Notes: a model not told the origin generated them from the letters alone. A stretch of DNA of 64,000 bases from an uncultured Bacteroidales bacterium (GCA_937982115.1 CALJNE010000010.1:25230-89229), one strand, 5' to 3'; counted from the first letter of the stretch, positions 26,725-36,528 are shown. A program made the numbers and translations.

Positions 26725-28887
26725 TTGAAAAACAAGATAATTATAATATCATCAATAGCTACTTTCATTATTTTTTTGTCTGTTGCTTTATTTTATATTT
26801 TTAATGCAAATTTCTATGGCAGTATTAAAATCATTTCTGAGAAGGAATTATATATCGAAGCTAAAAGTCCTCTAAACAAAAACCTTAACTTTAACCATGT
26901 TTTAATTGACAATAAACATCATTATTACTATAACTATCCTCGGTTTTACAAAGAATTTAGGATTATTGTTAAAAACTCAGAATCTAATTTGAAAGTCGAA
27001 ATTTATAAAAACAACAAAATTTTAGTTTATGATGATTCTATTTACGGGGGAAGATTAAAAATTAATACTGATAATTATTTTAAAAGATTAGTGAATCTTT
27101 GTGACTTTATATTTTTCAGGAAAAATTTTTGGATTTACATACTTTTAACAAGTTCAATATATGTTATATATTATATCATAATAGAACGTAATAAGATATT
27201 TAATCAAATATTGATTCTCTTCAGTGTATTCAAAAATTCAATTTTTTATCAGATATTATTTTCATTATTAATAACTTCAATAACAAGTTATATTTATTTT
27301 TCTAATCCGGCAAACATCCCCGACAACAATGTTTACCTTAGTTTGGGTCCTGATCAATTTGATTATCACACCATAGCAGTAAACCATTCTAAAGGGGCTG
27401 ATTTTGGAATTAACGGTCCTGTATTTTCTGATACAGATTATAAAATAATTACAGAAAATCGGGATTTCAACATCACTAATTTTTACGGGGTAAAAGCATT
27501 AAACAGATTTCCCGGTTATCAGTACATTATATCCATTATTTACAGAATTTTCAAGCCTGAACCAATCGTTGCAAAAATTTTCAATATCATAATTGTTTTA
27601 ATTATATGCATTATTTTACCACTATTATTAAAAAAATCAATTAACATTACTGCATACTTTGCCGGACTTTTTGCAATACCTTTTGTTTTTCACCAACTAA
27701 TTTTTTATGCTCAATTAGTTTTGCCCGATATCTTGACTGTTTTCGTAAACTTATTGATTATTTACTTTTGGATATATCTAAAAAAAACTTTCAAAAACAA
27801 ATATTTTTACACTTTGGCAATTTTAATAGGCATTAGTTTTCTGGTAAAAACAAGTATTACACTTCTTATTCCAATAATAATAATTGATTTGTTTCAGCAA
27901 TTAAAAAAGAATGGGTTTTCGGTTCGTTATATTTTTAAATCCTTAACATTATTTATTTTGTTGTTTTTAATATGTTGGCTACCATATAATATTTATAGTG
28001 TTAAAGAATTTTATAAATCGGCTGACATCTCTAAATCCATAATTGATGATATTCGAAACTTACCCGAAGCAGAATTTATCTCTAAATACAACCATAAAAA
28101 GATATTTCAGACAGAATATTTTGTTCTGGATAATTTAACTCCCAAAGACATTCGCGAATTTAAAAACGAAATACTGCCAGAAATAGAAAGAACTGGTTAT
28201 TTACCTTTCTATCTTTTCAATAAAGAAAAACACTCTTCAAACATCGTTAAACTATCATATTTAAAAATTATTTCATTAAATAAGAAGCCATATTTCATGA
28301 TTTCATTAATATCAAACTATGGAGCTCTTGAATGCCATAATGAATATGTAAAAGATGGAAAAATAACAAATGAGTGGATTTTGAATAAAAACAGTTTTTA
28401 CAACAACGACAATTATACCGATAAATCTCAATTTATCCGTATTGCTAATTTTTACATCAACAAGCCAACTGAATTGTTTAGAATTGCTCATTCAAAATTG
28501 GTAGATTTTGTTTCTTATTCTAATATGTTCATTGTATTTACATTAATCGCCCTATTTTTCTTTTTAACAAAAGCTCTTGAATCAAAAAGCCGAACAGCTT
28601 TATCAATAATTGTTATAAGTTCTATTGTTGCAATCAATATTTTGACGTCAATTATTCCTTATGCTTTCACAGCCATAATTATTGTTATGTTATTCTCGAA
28701 AGATGAACATATTATTCCTTTAAAGCCTGTATTATTTTTAGCATTAAATGGAATTGTTTTTACATTGATAGCTTTTAGTTCCCCAAGATACTCAATTTAT
28801 TATTTATTTCCTATTTATACCATGGTTTATTACATTCTTATACAGGTATTTCTAAAATTTCTTTATAAGCGATTGTTAATTTATTAA
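26725..28887 (+). CDS. Polytopic membrane protein, GT39/ArnT-like glycosyltransferase candidate
   Basis: The start is a TTG at 26725 (MKNKIIIISS), the only start that keeps the N-terminal helix. The 720-residue protein has helices near 5-25 and 130-150, then about ten more from 170 onwards. The acidic extracytoplasmic loop after the third helix, followed by RFPGYQYIISIIY and LPDILTVFVNLL, resembles dolichol-phosphate-mannose/ArnT-type GT-C enzymes. A large soluble loop (about 430-570) is Lys/Asn-rich. It is divergent from the radical SAM pair. I would call it a probable lipid-sugar-dependent transferase; the donor and acceptor are unknown. Confidence 0.6.
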   Translation: MKNKIIIISSIATFIIFLSVALFYIFNANFYGSIKIISEKELYIEAKSPLNKNLNFNHVLIDNKHHYYYNYPRFYKEFRIIVKNSESNLKVEIYKNNKILVYDDSIYGGRLKINTDNYFKRLVNLCDFIFFRKNFWIYILLTSSIYVIYYIIIERNKIFNQILILFSVFKNSIFYQILFSLLITSITSYIYFSNPANIPDNNVYLSLGPDQFDYHTIAVNHSKGADFGINGPVFSDTDYKIITENRDFNITNFYGVKALNRFPGYQYIISIIYRIFKPEPIVAKIFNIIIVLIICIILPLLLKKSINITAYFAGLFAIPFVFHQLIFYAQLVLPDILTVFVNLLIIYFWIYLKKTFKNKYFYTLAILIGISFLVKTSITLLIPIIIIDLFQQLKKNGFSVRYIFKSLTLFILLFLICWLPYNIYSVKEFYKSADISKSIIDDIRNLPEAEFISKYNHKKIFQTEYFVLDNLTPKDIREFKNEILPEIERTGYLPFYLFNKEKHSSNIVKLSYLKIISLNKKPYFMISLISNYGALECHNEYVKDGKITNEWILNKNSFYNNDNYTDKSQFIRIANFYINKPTELFRIAHSKLVDFVSYSNMFIVFTLIALFFFLTKALESKSRTALSIIVISSIVAINILTSIIPYAFTAIIIVMLFSKDEHIIPLKPVLFLALNGIVFTLIAFSSPRYSIYYLFPIYTMVYYILIQVFLKFLYKRLLIY

Positions 28888-28924
28888 AATAAAATATGAA
28901 TTTTTGAAATTTTGTTTATAATAT

Positions 28925-28953
28925 TGCTATCGTTAGTTTCGATAGCATTTTAA
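28925..28953 (+). terminator. Intrinsic terminator after the GT-C-like gene
   Basis: TGCTATCG (28925-28932) and CGATAGCA (28940-28947) form a perfect 8-bp stem with a 7-nt loop, followed by TTTTAAAATTT. It separates the 26725 gene from the aminotransferase operon that starts at 28966. Confidence 0.6.
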
Positions 28954-28965
28954 AATTTCGTCAAT

Positions 28966-30075
28966 ATGGTAAAAATTCCTTTTAATAAGTTTAATGAATT
29001 TTATGTAGATCATACGAAAGAAATTTCCGGAAGACTGAGGTCTGTATTGGAAAGCGGGAAATATCTCCGAGACAAAGAAACTTTGCAGCTTGAAAAAGGA
29101 ATTGCCGAAATATGTAAAAGAAATTTTGCCGTTAGCACCTCATCCTGCACCGATGCTTTGTATTTTGCATTAATCGCTGTGGGAATAAAACCCGGAGACG
29201 AAATCATTCTTCCAACATTTTCGTACATTTCTACTTTATCTGCAATTTTAAGATGTGGAGCCCTTCCTGTTTTTGTTGATATTGACAATAAAACCTTAAC
29301 TCTCAAGACTGAGGGTATCGAAAACTTTTTTACTCAAAAAACCCGAGCAATAGTTTTTGTTCAATTATTCGGTCACGTTATAGATTTAAGAAATTTAAAA
29401 GAAACTTGCAAACGGAATAATATTTTTTTGATAGAAGATTCAGCTCAAGCTTTAGGCGCAAGTTTTGAAGGTTTTTCGGGAGCATCCTTTGGAGATATCA
29501 GTTGCATTAGCTTCGATCCCACAAAATTGGTTTCCGCATACGCCACAGGTGGTGTTGCTGTTACTGACAACGAAGATTATTACAATACATTACTTAAACT
29601 AATTCACCACGGACGTAATGATGAAGGAAAATTTGAAATTTTAGGATATAACAGCAAAATTTCTGAGTTGAGTGCCTGTTTTATAAATCTACAATTATCT
29701 CAGCTTGATAACACCATTTCGAAAATGCAAAGAATAGCTAACACTTACATCGGTCAACTCAGCAAAATAAAAGAAGTTGAAATAATCTTACCGGAACCTT
29801 CCTGCAGATCAACATGGCATAAGTTTGTGATTTTAGCACAAAACAGAAATCTATTAAGAGAATATTTGTTTCAAAACGGTATAGAAACCAAAATACATTA
29901 CAATCCACTATTACATGAACACCTTTTACTAAAAAATTACAATTATAAAATTACTGATCTAAGTCATGCAGAAAAAATCAAAAACGATGTTTTAAGTTTG
30001 CCAATTTATCCCGGATTAAAATCAGAAGAAATCAATTATATTTGTGAGAGCATAAATAATTTTTATACATTATGA
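28966..30075 (+). CDS. DegT/DnrJ/EryC1/StrS-family sugar aminotransferase
   Basis: This 369-residue PLP enzyme is of normal size for the family. The cofactor-stacking region is STSSCTDALYFAL. EDSAQALGA contains Asp158, which binds the pyridine nitrogen, and SFDPTKL holds the Schiff-base Lys187, followed by YATGGVAVT. It would aminate a nucleotide-linked keto-sugar, or act as a dehydrase-type relative; the lysine favours transamination. The next gene, a NeuD/PglD-like acyltransferase, overlaps by 4 nt and would N-acylate the new amine. This is the same pairing as in PglE/PglD-type pathways. Confidence 0.9.
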   Translation: MVKIPFNKFNEFYVDHTKEISGRLRSVLESGKYLRDKETLQLEKGIAEICKRNFAVSTSSCTDALYFALIAVGIKPGDEIILPTFSYISTLSAILRCGALPVFVDIDNKTLTLKTEGIENFFTQKTRAIVFVQLFGHVIDLRNLKETCKRNNIFLIEDSAQALGASFEGFSGASFGDISCISFDPTKLVSAYATGGVAVTDNEDYYNTLLKLIHHGRNDEGKFEILGYNSKISELSACFINLQLSQLDNTISKMQRIANTYIGQLSKIKEVEIILPEPSCRSTWHKFVILAQNRNLLREYLFQNGIETKIHYNPLLHEHLLLKNYNYKITDLSHAEKIKNDVLSLPIYPGLKSEEINYICESINNFYTL

Positions 30076-30653
30076 TAATAGTAGGCTCAGGTTCGGCAGG
30101 AAAAGAAACATTAGGAATAATAAAATCTCAATCCGAAGAGTATATTATATTTTTCGATACAAATCCAAAAGAAAAAATTTTGTGGGGAAAATATCAAGTA
30201 ATTTCAGAAATTAAAGAATTAACTAAAATATTGCATAAACAAGAAAAGTTTTGCATTGCAATCGGACATCCCAGAATGAGAGAGAAGATGTTTAAGCTTA
30301 TGCTTGATTTAGGAGGAATCCCCGTAAATGTGATATCTAAAAACAGCTTTATTTTATCTGAGATTATTGAAAATGCAACAATTATACAACCTGGTGTTTG
30401 TATATCGTATGATGTAAAAATTGGAAAATCCAATATGATCCATGCAAATTCAGTTATCGGACATAAAGTAGAAACAGGAAATTTTGTAAACATCAGCCCT
30501 ATGTGTTCAATCATAGGACCAAGTAAAATTGATGATTTTGCATATATAGGAACAGGTAGTATAATTAATCCGGGGGTAAAAATAGGGAAATATGCATATA
30601 TTACACCGGGGTCTATAGTAAAAAAAGATATTAAAGACTATGAAACTTATTAA
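30072..30653 (+). CDS. NeuD/PglD-like sugar O/N-acyltransferase (intact copy)
   Basis: The 193-residue protein has a Rossmann-like N-terminus (MIIVGSGSAGKE, FFDTNPKE) and, from about residue 95, a left-handed beta helix of hexapeptide repeats. The motif GHKVETGNFVNISP resembles the region that carries the catalytic histidine in PglD/NeuD. It follows the DegT aminotransferase in a 4-nt overlap and overlaps the next gene by 14 nt. It most likely acetylates the amino sugar made by that enzyme. A second, frameshifted homologue lies at 35924. Confidence 0.87.
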   Translation: MIIVGSGSAGKETLGIIKSQSEEYIIFFDTNPKEKILWGKYQVISEIKELTKILHKQEKFCIAIGHPRMREKMFKLMLDLGGIPVNVISKNSFILSEIIENATIIQPGVCISYDVKIGKSNMIHANSVIGHKVETGNFVNISPMCSIIGPSKIDDFAYIGTGSIINPGVKIGKYAYITPGSIVKKDIKDYETY

Positions 30654-31761
30654 GACTAATAATAAATTATTTTATAAAACTTTTTTTAGCTTTTTACTTT
30701 TCTTTTTGTTATTTCTATTTTCATTCCTTCTTAACTATTATATTATTTCGCCAAAACATAAAATTCTTATCTTTATAATTTTAAAAACCATATCCCTAAC
30801 TTTAAGTGTTTTTGCTTTCATATCCTTTTCATTTTATTTTTCAAATATTTTTAAAAGCAAAATTGTTAAAAACATCACAGTATCAGTTTTTAGTTTTATA
30901 TTACTTTTCTCGATTCTTGAAATTTTTTATACTTATTATACTCCAAGCACCAATGTTTTTACTGATTTATCAAACAAAATATGGCAAAAAAAATACTGGA
31001 ACCCAATTAACTCTTTAGGGTATAGAGATGTTGAACCTGTTGAAAATGGTGGTAAGAAAAATATTTTGATAACTGGAGATTCTTTTGTTGCAGGTCATGG
31101 CGTCAGATACGAAGATGTATTTAGTTCTGTTTTAAAAAAAGAATTAAGTCAGGAATACAATGTTTTTAATCTGGGGGTTTGTGGTTCGCATACCGAAAGG
31201 GAATACGACAGTTTACTAACTTATCCCATTAAACCTGATATTATAATTCTGGGATACTATCACAACGATATAGAATCTGCAATGATTAAACACAATATAC
31301 AACCAAAAATCAGTAATCCTAAAGATAAATTATCCTCATTTAGTAAATTTTTAATTGATAATTCTTTGTTTTTAAATTTCATATTCAGTATCAAAGCAAA
31401 ATCACAGATATCAGCTGAATTTATGGAATCGGAGCAAAACGATATACTTCTTTACTTAAATGAAGATATCTGGAATACTCAGAAGCAAAGCCTTAAAAAA
31501 TTCAAGGAATACAGCAATGAAAATAATGTAAGATTGATAATTGTATTTATTCCCGGATTGGGAGAAGGTATTGCTTTTACCAATGTTATTGCCGGCAAAA
31601 AAATTGAAGATTTCTGTCGTGAAGAGAATATTGAATTTATTAATATTTATCAGCATATCAAAAACTTACCGGCATCAAAACGAATAGCAAACAAATTTGA
31701 TCAACATCCAAGTCCGGAAGTACATAAAATAATTGCAAAAGAACTGCTAATGCAATTATAA
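30640..31761 (+). CDS. Membrane-anchored SGNH hydrolase/acyltransferase
   Basis: The 373-residue protein has about three N-terminal membrane helices (12-32, 42-66, 78-98), then a periplasmic SGNH domain. The nucleophile block is TGDSFVAG (Gly146-Asp147-Ser148), followed by NLGVCGSHT, GYYHND (Asn) and FDQHPS near the end with the Asp-x-x-His pair. All four SGNH blocks are present, better kept than in the protein at 18212. Such proteins often transfer acyl groups to exported glycans. It overlaps the acyltransferase gene by 14 nt. It ends just before the convergent radical SAM gene at 31799, with no clear terminator between them. Confidence 0.8.
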   Translation: MKLIKTNNKLFYKTFFSFLLFFLLFLFSFLLNYYIISPKHKILIFIILKTISLTLSVFAFISFSFYFSNIFKSKIVKNITVSVFSFILLFSILEIFYTYYTPSTNVFTDLSNKIWQKKYWNPINSLGYRDVEPVENGGKKNILITGDSFVAGHGVRYEDVFSSVLKKELSQEYNVFNLGVCGSHTEREYDSLLTYPIKPDIIILGYYHNDIESAMIKHNIQPKISNPKDKLSSFSKFLIDNSLFLNFIFSIKAKSQISAEFMESEQNDILLYLNEDIWNTQKQSLKKFKEYSNENNVRLIIVFIPGLGEGIAFTNVIAGKKIEDFCREENIEFINIYQHIKNLPASKRIANKFDQHPSPEVHKIIAKELLMQL

Positions 31762-31798
31762 ATAATTTTGTAGAATAAAAATCATTAGATTTCTCTAT

Positions 31799-33175
31799 TT
31801 AGTACCTAAAATTTTTTGTTAAAATCTCGAAATTGCGGAATAATTTATCTTCGGAATAAAAATTTAATTGCTGAAAGATATATTTTTTATCATAAAATTT
31901 AGAGAATTCAAGCGTAAAATCATAAATAAAAACGTCTCCCAGACGATTAATTGCTTTCTCAATTTTTATGAAGTCTTGTAAATCATTAAAGCAATGAGTG
32001 ATATAGATTTTTTTTAACTTTAGTAAAAGCTTTTCTGTTTTTATAAAATACTTCGTATTTTTCTCAATGTTTTCAGTAATTCTAAGAGTATTGTTAATTC
32101 TATTTATTAGATTTTGATATATTTTGTGGTTTTTTGCTGCAATAGAATTATGAATTTCAAAATTGTATTTTTCTAATTCTAAAAGATTTTTTCTAATAAA
32201 TTCAGATTTTTGAGTCCATAATGCATTCCAGAAAGGGAAATATACTTCACTGAACCAAATTTCAGCATTATATTTATTTGCAAACTCAACTATTTTTGGC
32301 AATTCTGCTAAGTTGTCTTTCATAGCACAAGCTGTAATTCCAAGTTTTCGATTATTTCTTTGTGAATATTCTGAGAAAAATTCAATATTCGATTTTAATT
32401 TATTAAAATCCCCATTTACTCTTATTTTTGAGTAAAGTTCCGGATTAACAGCATCAATGGATACATTAATGAAAAATTTTCCCTGTTCTAAAAGATTTTT
32501 TATTTTTTCGTTTAAAATCGTTCCATTTGTTTGTATGTATATTTCACAATCATTATTTCTTTTGATTATTATATCCCATAATTTGTAATAAATTTTATTT
32601 AAAAAAGGTTCACCTCCACTAAATCTTGCTGCTTTTATTTCAGGAATAAAATTTTTAATCTGATTAATAAAATTCTCATCATACAAATCTTTGAATGCTA
32701 TATCATTTTTAGCTCTGATTGCTGAAGATGAATATTCCGAACACATTACACATTCTAAGTTACACTCTGTAGCTATTTTAAAATCTAATATTACAGGTTG
32801 ATCTTTTTTCTGATCAAAATCTTCGTAAAGCAATGGATTTACGGATTCAAAGTCCCCGGATTCAAAAGCATCCAGGCATACTTGACATCCTAAGGAAAAA
32901 TCTGCCTTTGAAATTGATTTTCTTAGTTTTTTGAGCTTATCCCCTTCCCAAACTTCTTTAATATTATTTTGAGGGTATCTCCCTAAAACATAGGAATTAT
33001 TATGACAACAAACATTAATATCTCCATTTGGCATAAAACGAAGACTTTTAAACGGAGCTAGACATATTGGTAATTCGTAGTTCTCAAGTTTCCTTGAAGA
33101 ATTGTATTTTTTTATTATTTTATTATTTAATCTAAATTTATTTTTAAACACTTTACAAAAAATTAAAAGCAACAA
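31799..33175 (-). CDS. Radical SAM enzyme with N-terminal SPASM-like module (paralogue A)
   Basis: The 458-residue protein has an N-terminal cysteine module: C38, C56-C57, C97 and C100 in the pattern C-x17-CC-x39-CxxC. It resembles a SPASM/twitch auxiliary-cluster site and includes the phrase LGRYPQNNIKEVWEG. The radical SAM motif CNLECVMC follows at C138/C142/C145, then SGGEPFLNKIYY for SAM binding. SPASM domains usually follow the radical SAM barrel; here the module comes first. The start overlaps the end of the upstream paralogue by 23 nt, so the two are coupled. Function is unknown. Its company suggests modification of the locus's product. Confidence 0.85.
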   Translation of the reverse strand: MLLLIFCKVFKNKFRLNNKIIKKYNSSRKLENYELPICLAPFKSLRFMPNGDINVCCHNNSYVLGRYPQNNIKEVWEGDKLKKLRKSISKADFSLGCQVCLDAFESGDFESVNPLLYEDFDQKKDQPVILDFKIATECNLECVMCSEYSSSAIRAKNDIAFKDLYDENFINQIKNFIPEIKAARFSGGEPFLNKIYYKLWDIIIKRNNDCEIYIQTNGTILNEKIKNLLEQGKFFINVSIDAVNPELYSKIRVNGDFNKLKSNIEFFSEYSQRNNRKLGITACAMKDNLAELPKIVEFANKYNAEIWFSEVYFPFWNALWTQKSEFIRKNLLELEKYNFEIHNSIAAKNHKIYQNLINRINNTLRITENIEKNTKYFIKTEKLLLKLKKIYITHCFNDLQDFIKIEKAINRLGDVFIYDFTLEFSKFYDKKYIFQQLNFYSEDKLFRNFEILTKNFRY

Positions 33176-34502
33176 TTATGAAATGATCTAATATTGTTTC
33201 CTGATCATAGTTAGAAAATTCAAACTTAACAAAATAATCATCAAGCCCGATTATATATTTTTTTAGATTATCAGTGATTAAAATATCCGGTATAGAATCT
33301 AAAACACCTTTGATAATTTTTGTCTTCGCTGAATCTGAAACTTTAATATCTATAATTTTACAAATATCTTGTCTTAAAACTTCGAGTTGATATTTGTTTG
33401 GAACAGATTGATTTAAATTTATTATTTTATTATGCCAAACCTTTAGCAAATTTAATAGATTATTAAATTTTTGAATATTTTGTTGAGAGACTTCATTATT
33501 ATTGTCAAATATAAACTTTTCATAAAAATTAATTATGTCGTGTAACTCTGAAACAGGTAGAGACCACAGTGCTAAGTTCCATGGCTTCAAAACAATATTA
33601 TAATTAAATATCCATTGTTTTTCATTACATTTTTTAATAATTTCGGGTATTTCCTTTACATTTATCCTCATGGGACAAACCGTAATCGAAAATTTCGTTC
33701 CTCTTTCTTTACATATTCGTTCAAATTCTTCGATATTTTTCAATGTTTCCCCCAGTATTGCTCCCTTACGGATTTTGGAATAAGTTTGAAGATCAAAACT
33801 ATCAATTGAAACAGTAATGTTAAACCTTCCGGAATTTAAAATATCTACGACTTTTTGATTAAAAATAGTGCCATTTGTTGTAACATTAATGATTATTTCC
33901 GGATTAAGCTGAATCATTCTCTCCCAGAGAGAATAATAGATATTTATCAAAAAAGGTTCTCCTCCAGTGAAAACAGCATACTTCAAAAATGGTATAAACT
34001 CGTCTAATTGTTTTAAAAAATTTATGTCATAAACGAACTTTTCCTCAGGTTCATAATTTCTTTCCTTCTGTATTCGTGATGATAAGGATGCATCACACAT
34101 TACACATGCAAGATTGCAGGTGTTTGAAAGAGAAAAATCCATTAAAACCGGATATCCGTTTTTATTTAATTCAAGATAATCGAAACTTAAAGCAGCAACA
34201 TTCCCAAAATCCCCTTGAAAAAAAAGACTTGAACAGAAATTACATGAATCGGGAATCTCGTAGAAAAGCATCTGCTTACGAAGAGTTTGCATTTCTTTTC
34301 CAAACCAGATGGATTTCAGACTAAAATCTTTCAAAAAATGATAATCAATATGATGACAACAAACCTGAACACCTCCGTTGCGATGAAATCTCAAAGCTCC
34401 AAAAGGGGCCTTGCAAAAAAATTTTCTATCGTCGGAATTCCTCGATAGGTTATATGCTTTACGTAATTTTTTTAACTTTCTATTTAAAAGAAATTTAAAC
34501 AT
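33153..34502 (-). CDS. Radical SAM enzyme with N-terminal SPASM-like module (paralogue B)
   Basis: This 449-residue protein has the same plan as paralogue A: N-terminal cysteines C30, C48-C49, C87 and C90, then the radical SAM site CNLACVMC at C129/C133/C136 and TGGEPFLINIYYSLW. The C-terminal third is helical and poorly conserved among the paralogues, so it may set substrate choice. A candidate -7 box at 34507-34514 sits only four bases from the ATG, so the transcript would have little or no leader. It is the first gene of the leftward A/B pair and is divergent from paralogue C. Confidence 0.85.
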   Translation of the reverse strand: MFKFLLNRKLKKLRKAYNLSRNSDDRKFFCKAPFGALRFHRNGGVQVCCHHIDYHFLKDFSLKSIWFGKEMQTLRKQMLFYEIPDSCNFCSSLFFQGDFGNVAALSFDYLELNKNGYPVLMDFSLSNTCNLACVMCDASLSSRIQKERNYEPEEKFVYDINFLKQLDEFIPFLKYAVFTGGEPFLINIYYSLWERMIQLNPEIIINVTTNGTIFNQKVVDILNSGRFNITVSIDSFDLQTYSKIRKGAILGETLKNIEEFERICKERGTKFSITVCPMRINVKEIPEIIKKCNEKQWIFNYNIVLKPWNLALWSLPVSELHDIINFYEKFIFDNNNEVSQQNIQKFNNLLNLLKVWHNKIINLNQSVPNKYQLEVLRQDICKIIDIKVSDSAKTKIIKGVLDSIPDILITDNLKKYIIGLDDYFVKFEFSNYDQETILDHFIIVAFNFL

Positions 34503-34506
34503 AATA

Positions 34507-34514
34507 CAAAGATA
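34507..34514 (-). promoter_or_regulatory. Candidate -7 element very close to the start of paralogue B
   Basis: On the minus strand the sequence reads TATCTTTG, fitting TAnnTTTG, and ends four bases before the ATG at 34502. Transcription would begin at or near the start codon. Confidence 0.35.
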
Positions 34515-34527
34515 AAAACTAATTTGT

Positions 34528-34535
34528 TAATTTTG
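34528..34535 (+). promoter_or_regulatory. Candidate -7 element for paralogue C
   Basis: TAATTTTG fits TAnnTTTG and lies 32 nt before the ATG at 34568. No clear -33 partner was seen. Confidence 0.4.
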
Positions 34536-34567
34536 GGAATTAAGATTTTAATTTTAAGCCCTAAATA

Positions 34568-35878
34568 ATGTTTCTAAAAAAAGAAAAATATTTTTGTAAT
34601 GCTGCTGAATATTCATTATTGTTTCAGCCGGGTGGAGAGATTCTTGCATGTCATTACAATCGAGGATATATTCTTGGGAATTATCCGCAAAATGCAATAG
34701 ATGATGTATGGAATGGTGAAAAGAGGATAAAGCTCATAAAAAAAATACGAAAAGGCAATTTCCCAAAAACCTGTGAGTTTTGTAAACAAGCAATAAAAAA
34801 TGGATTCTACAACAAATCGGGGATAAATAAATATCAATATATTACTCCCGGACAATCAGGTTATCCATCATCAATGGAATTTCAACTTGATAATATTTGC
34901 AATCTCGAATGCATAATGTGTTCGGGCGAATATTCGGCACTCATTAGAAAAAATAGAGAAAAAGGAGAACCATATATCAGCCCTTACGACGAAAATTTTG
35001 TAAATCAAATAAAAAAATATATTCCTTATCTTAAACAAGTGTCATTTACCGGAGGTGAACCATTTTTATTTAATATTTACTATCAAATTTGGGATTTAAT
35101 TTCAATTTTAAATCCTCATCTTCAAATCTATGTTTCAACTAATGGAACAATATTAAATGAAAAAGTAAAAAAATACCTCGACAAATTAAATTTTAATTTT
35201 ACAATTTCAATTGATTCACTGCAAAAAGAAAATTACGAAAATATTCGTAAGAATGCAAGTCTTGATAGAACAATAGAAAATATTGATTTCTTCATTAGAT
35301 ATGCGAAAACAAAAAATCTGAATATTAATATTAAATCTGTTGTAACACCTTTTAATTACAAAGATATTCCCGAAGTTCTGGAATTTTGTAATAATAATCA
35401 AATAAACTTTATTCCAAAAACTGTATTAATCCCATCTTTTGGCAATTTTAGTTTTAGCTCAGAATTAATTATTAACGATGCAATTAAAACATTCGAAGAA
35501 ATTATCAAAAGAAAAAATCAAACTTCACAAACAGAAAATAACAATTATGATAGATTTCAGGAAATATTAAACGAAATCATAGAGATTAAAAAGATTAGAA
35601 AAGAAACAATCGAAAAATACCAATATCAATCAACTAAAAAGTTGAAAAAAGAATTTTTAAAAAAAATGATATCACAAAAAGGACTTATTTCAAATTATAG
35701 CAAATCCGAGTTAAAAGAAATGACTCAAAATCTTATAAATTCTATAACTGATGATAAAGCTTTGAAAAAGTCCTTAATTTCATTTTTATCTGTTCCTTCA
35801 GAAATTATTGCATCAGAATTTAATCGTAATGATTTCAATAAGTTGATTGAAAGATTTAGACAATGTTCAAACTTGTGA
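34568..35878 (+). CDS. Radical SAM enzyme with N-terminal SPASM-like module (paralogue C)
   Basis: The 436-residue protein shares the plan of A and B but with a reduced module: C10, C28 (a single Cys followed by His instead of Cys-Cys), C69 and C72. The radical SAM motif CNLECIMC is at C111/C115/C118, with TGGEPFLFNIYYQIWD after it. LGNYPQNAIDDVWNG matches the phrase seen in paralogue A. The C-terminal tail is lysine-rich. The frameshifted NeuD-like gene follows 45 nt downstream and was probably co-transcribed with it. Confidence 0.85.
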   Translation: MFLKKEKYFCNAAEYSLLFQPGGEILACHYNRGYILGNYPQNAIDDVWNGEKRIKLIKKIRKGNFPKTCEFCKQAIKNGFYNKSGINKYQYITPGQSGYPSSMEFQLDNICNLECIMCSGEYSALIRKNREKGEPYISPYDENFVNQIKKYIPYLKQVSFTGGEPFLFNIYYQIWDLISILNPHLQIYVSTNGTILNEKVKKYLDKLNFNFTISIDSLQKENYENIRKNASLDRTIENIDFFIRYAKTKNLNINIKSVVTPFNYKDIPEVLEFCNNNQINFIPKTVLIPSFGNFSFSSELIINDAIKTFEEIIKRKNQTSQTENNNYDRFQEILNEIIEIKKIRKETIEKYQYQSTKKLKKEFLKKMISQKGLISNYSKSELKEMTQNLINSITDDKALKKSLISFLSVPSEIIASEFNRNDFNKLIERFRQCSNL

Positions 35879-35923
35879 AGCATATTAAATTAATGTATTT
35901 TCAAAACAAACTTTAAAAAAATG

Positions 35924-36527
35924 ATGATAATAATAGGTGCCGGAAATTTGGGAAAACACGTAATTGACCAACTTGAGCAAGATGATTATCAAGGAGAACT
36001 TTTATTTTTTGATGAAAATTTAAGGGCAAAAACAATTTACAATAAATATCTAGTAATATCAAGTAATATCAGAGTGGGAAGAATTAATTAAACATCTTCG
36101 AGAAATAGACAAAGAATACTTTATTGCCACTGGAAACCCACGTATAAGAAAAAAAATACATTTGAAAATTTCGGAAGGCAAATACACGGCTCTTTTATCA
36201 AAACATGCAGGTATTATTTCTAAATATTCAACAATTGGAGAAGGAAGCTTAATTCAACCTGCTTGTTGTATTTCGCATAATGTAAATATCGGAATTTCGT
36301 GTTTAATTCATGCAAGTACATTAATTGGTCATGATGTAAATATTAGTAACTATGTAACCATAGGTTCAAATGTAAATATTCTTAAAAACGTAAAAATTGG
36401 AGAATTTACTACAATAAGTCCGAATACTCTAATATATCCGGATGTCAAAATTGGCAACAATGTTTATATTGGACCTGGAGTAATAGTAAAAAATGATATT
36501 AAAGATTATGAAACAATAATAATCTAA
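35924..36527 (+). pseudogene. NeuD/PglD-like acyltransferase, frameshifted by a 10-bp tandem duplication
   Basis: The first reading frame from ATG 35924 gives MIIIGAGNLGK and, near its end, FFDEN and KYLVIS. It then shifts into a stop at about 36090. The rest (EWEELIKHLRE, TGNPRIRKK, then hexapeptide repeats to KNDIKDYE) continues one frame away up to 36527. The sequence AGTAATATCA occurs twice in a row at 36052-36071. Removing one copy restores a single frame that aligns along its whole length with the intact homologue at 30072. The homologue has KYQVISEIKEL at this spot. The lesion looks recent, since both halves are otherwise well kept. Confidence 0.88.
36052..36071 (+). repeat. 10-bp direct tandem duplication AGTAATATCA
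   Basis: Two perfect adjacent copies (36052-36061 and 36062-36071). Ten is not a multiple of three, so gain of one copy breaks the NeuD-like gene. Loss of one copy would repair it. Confidence 0.95.
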
Positions 36528-36528
36528 A

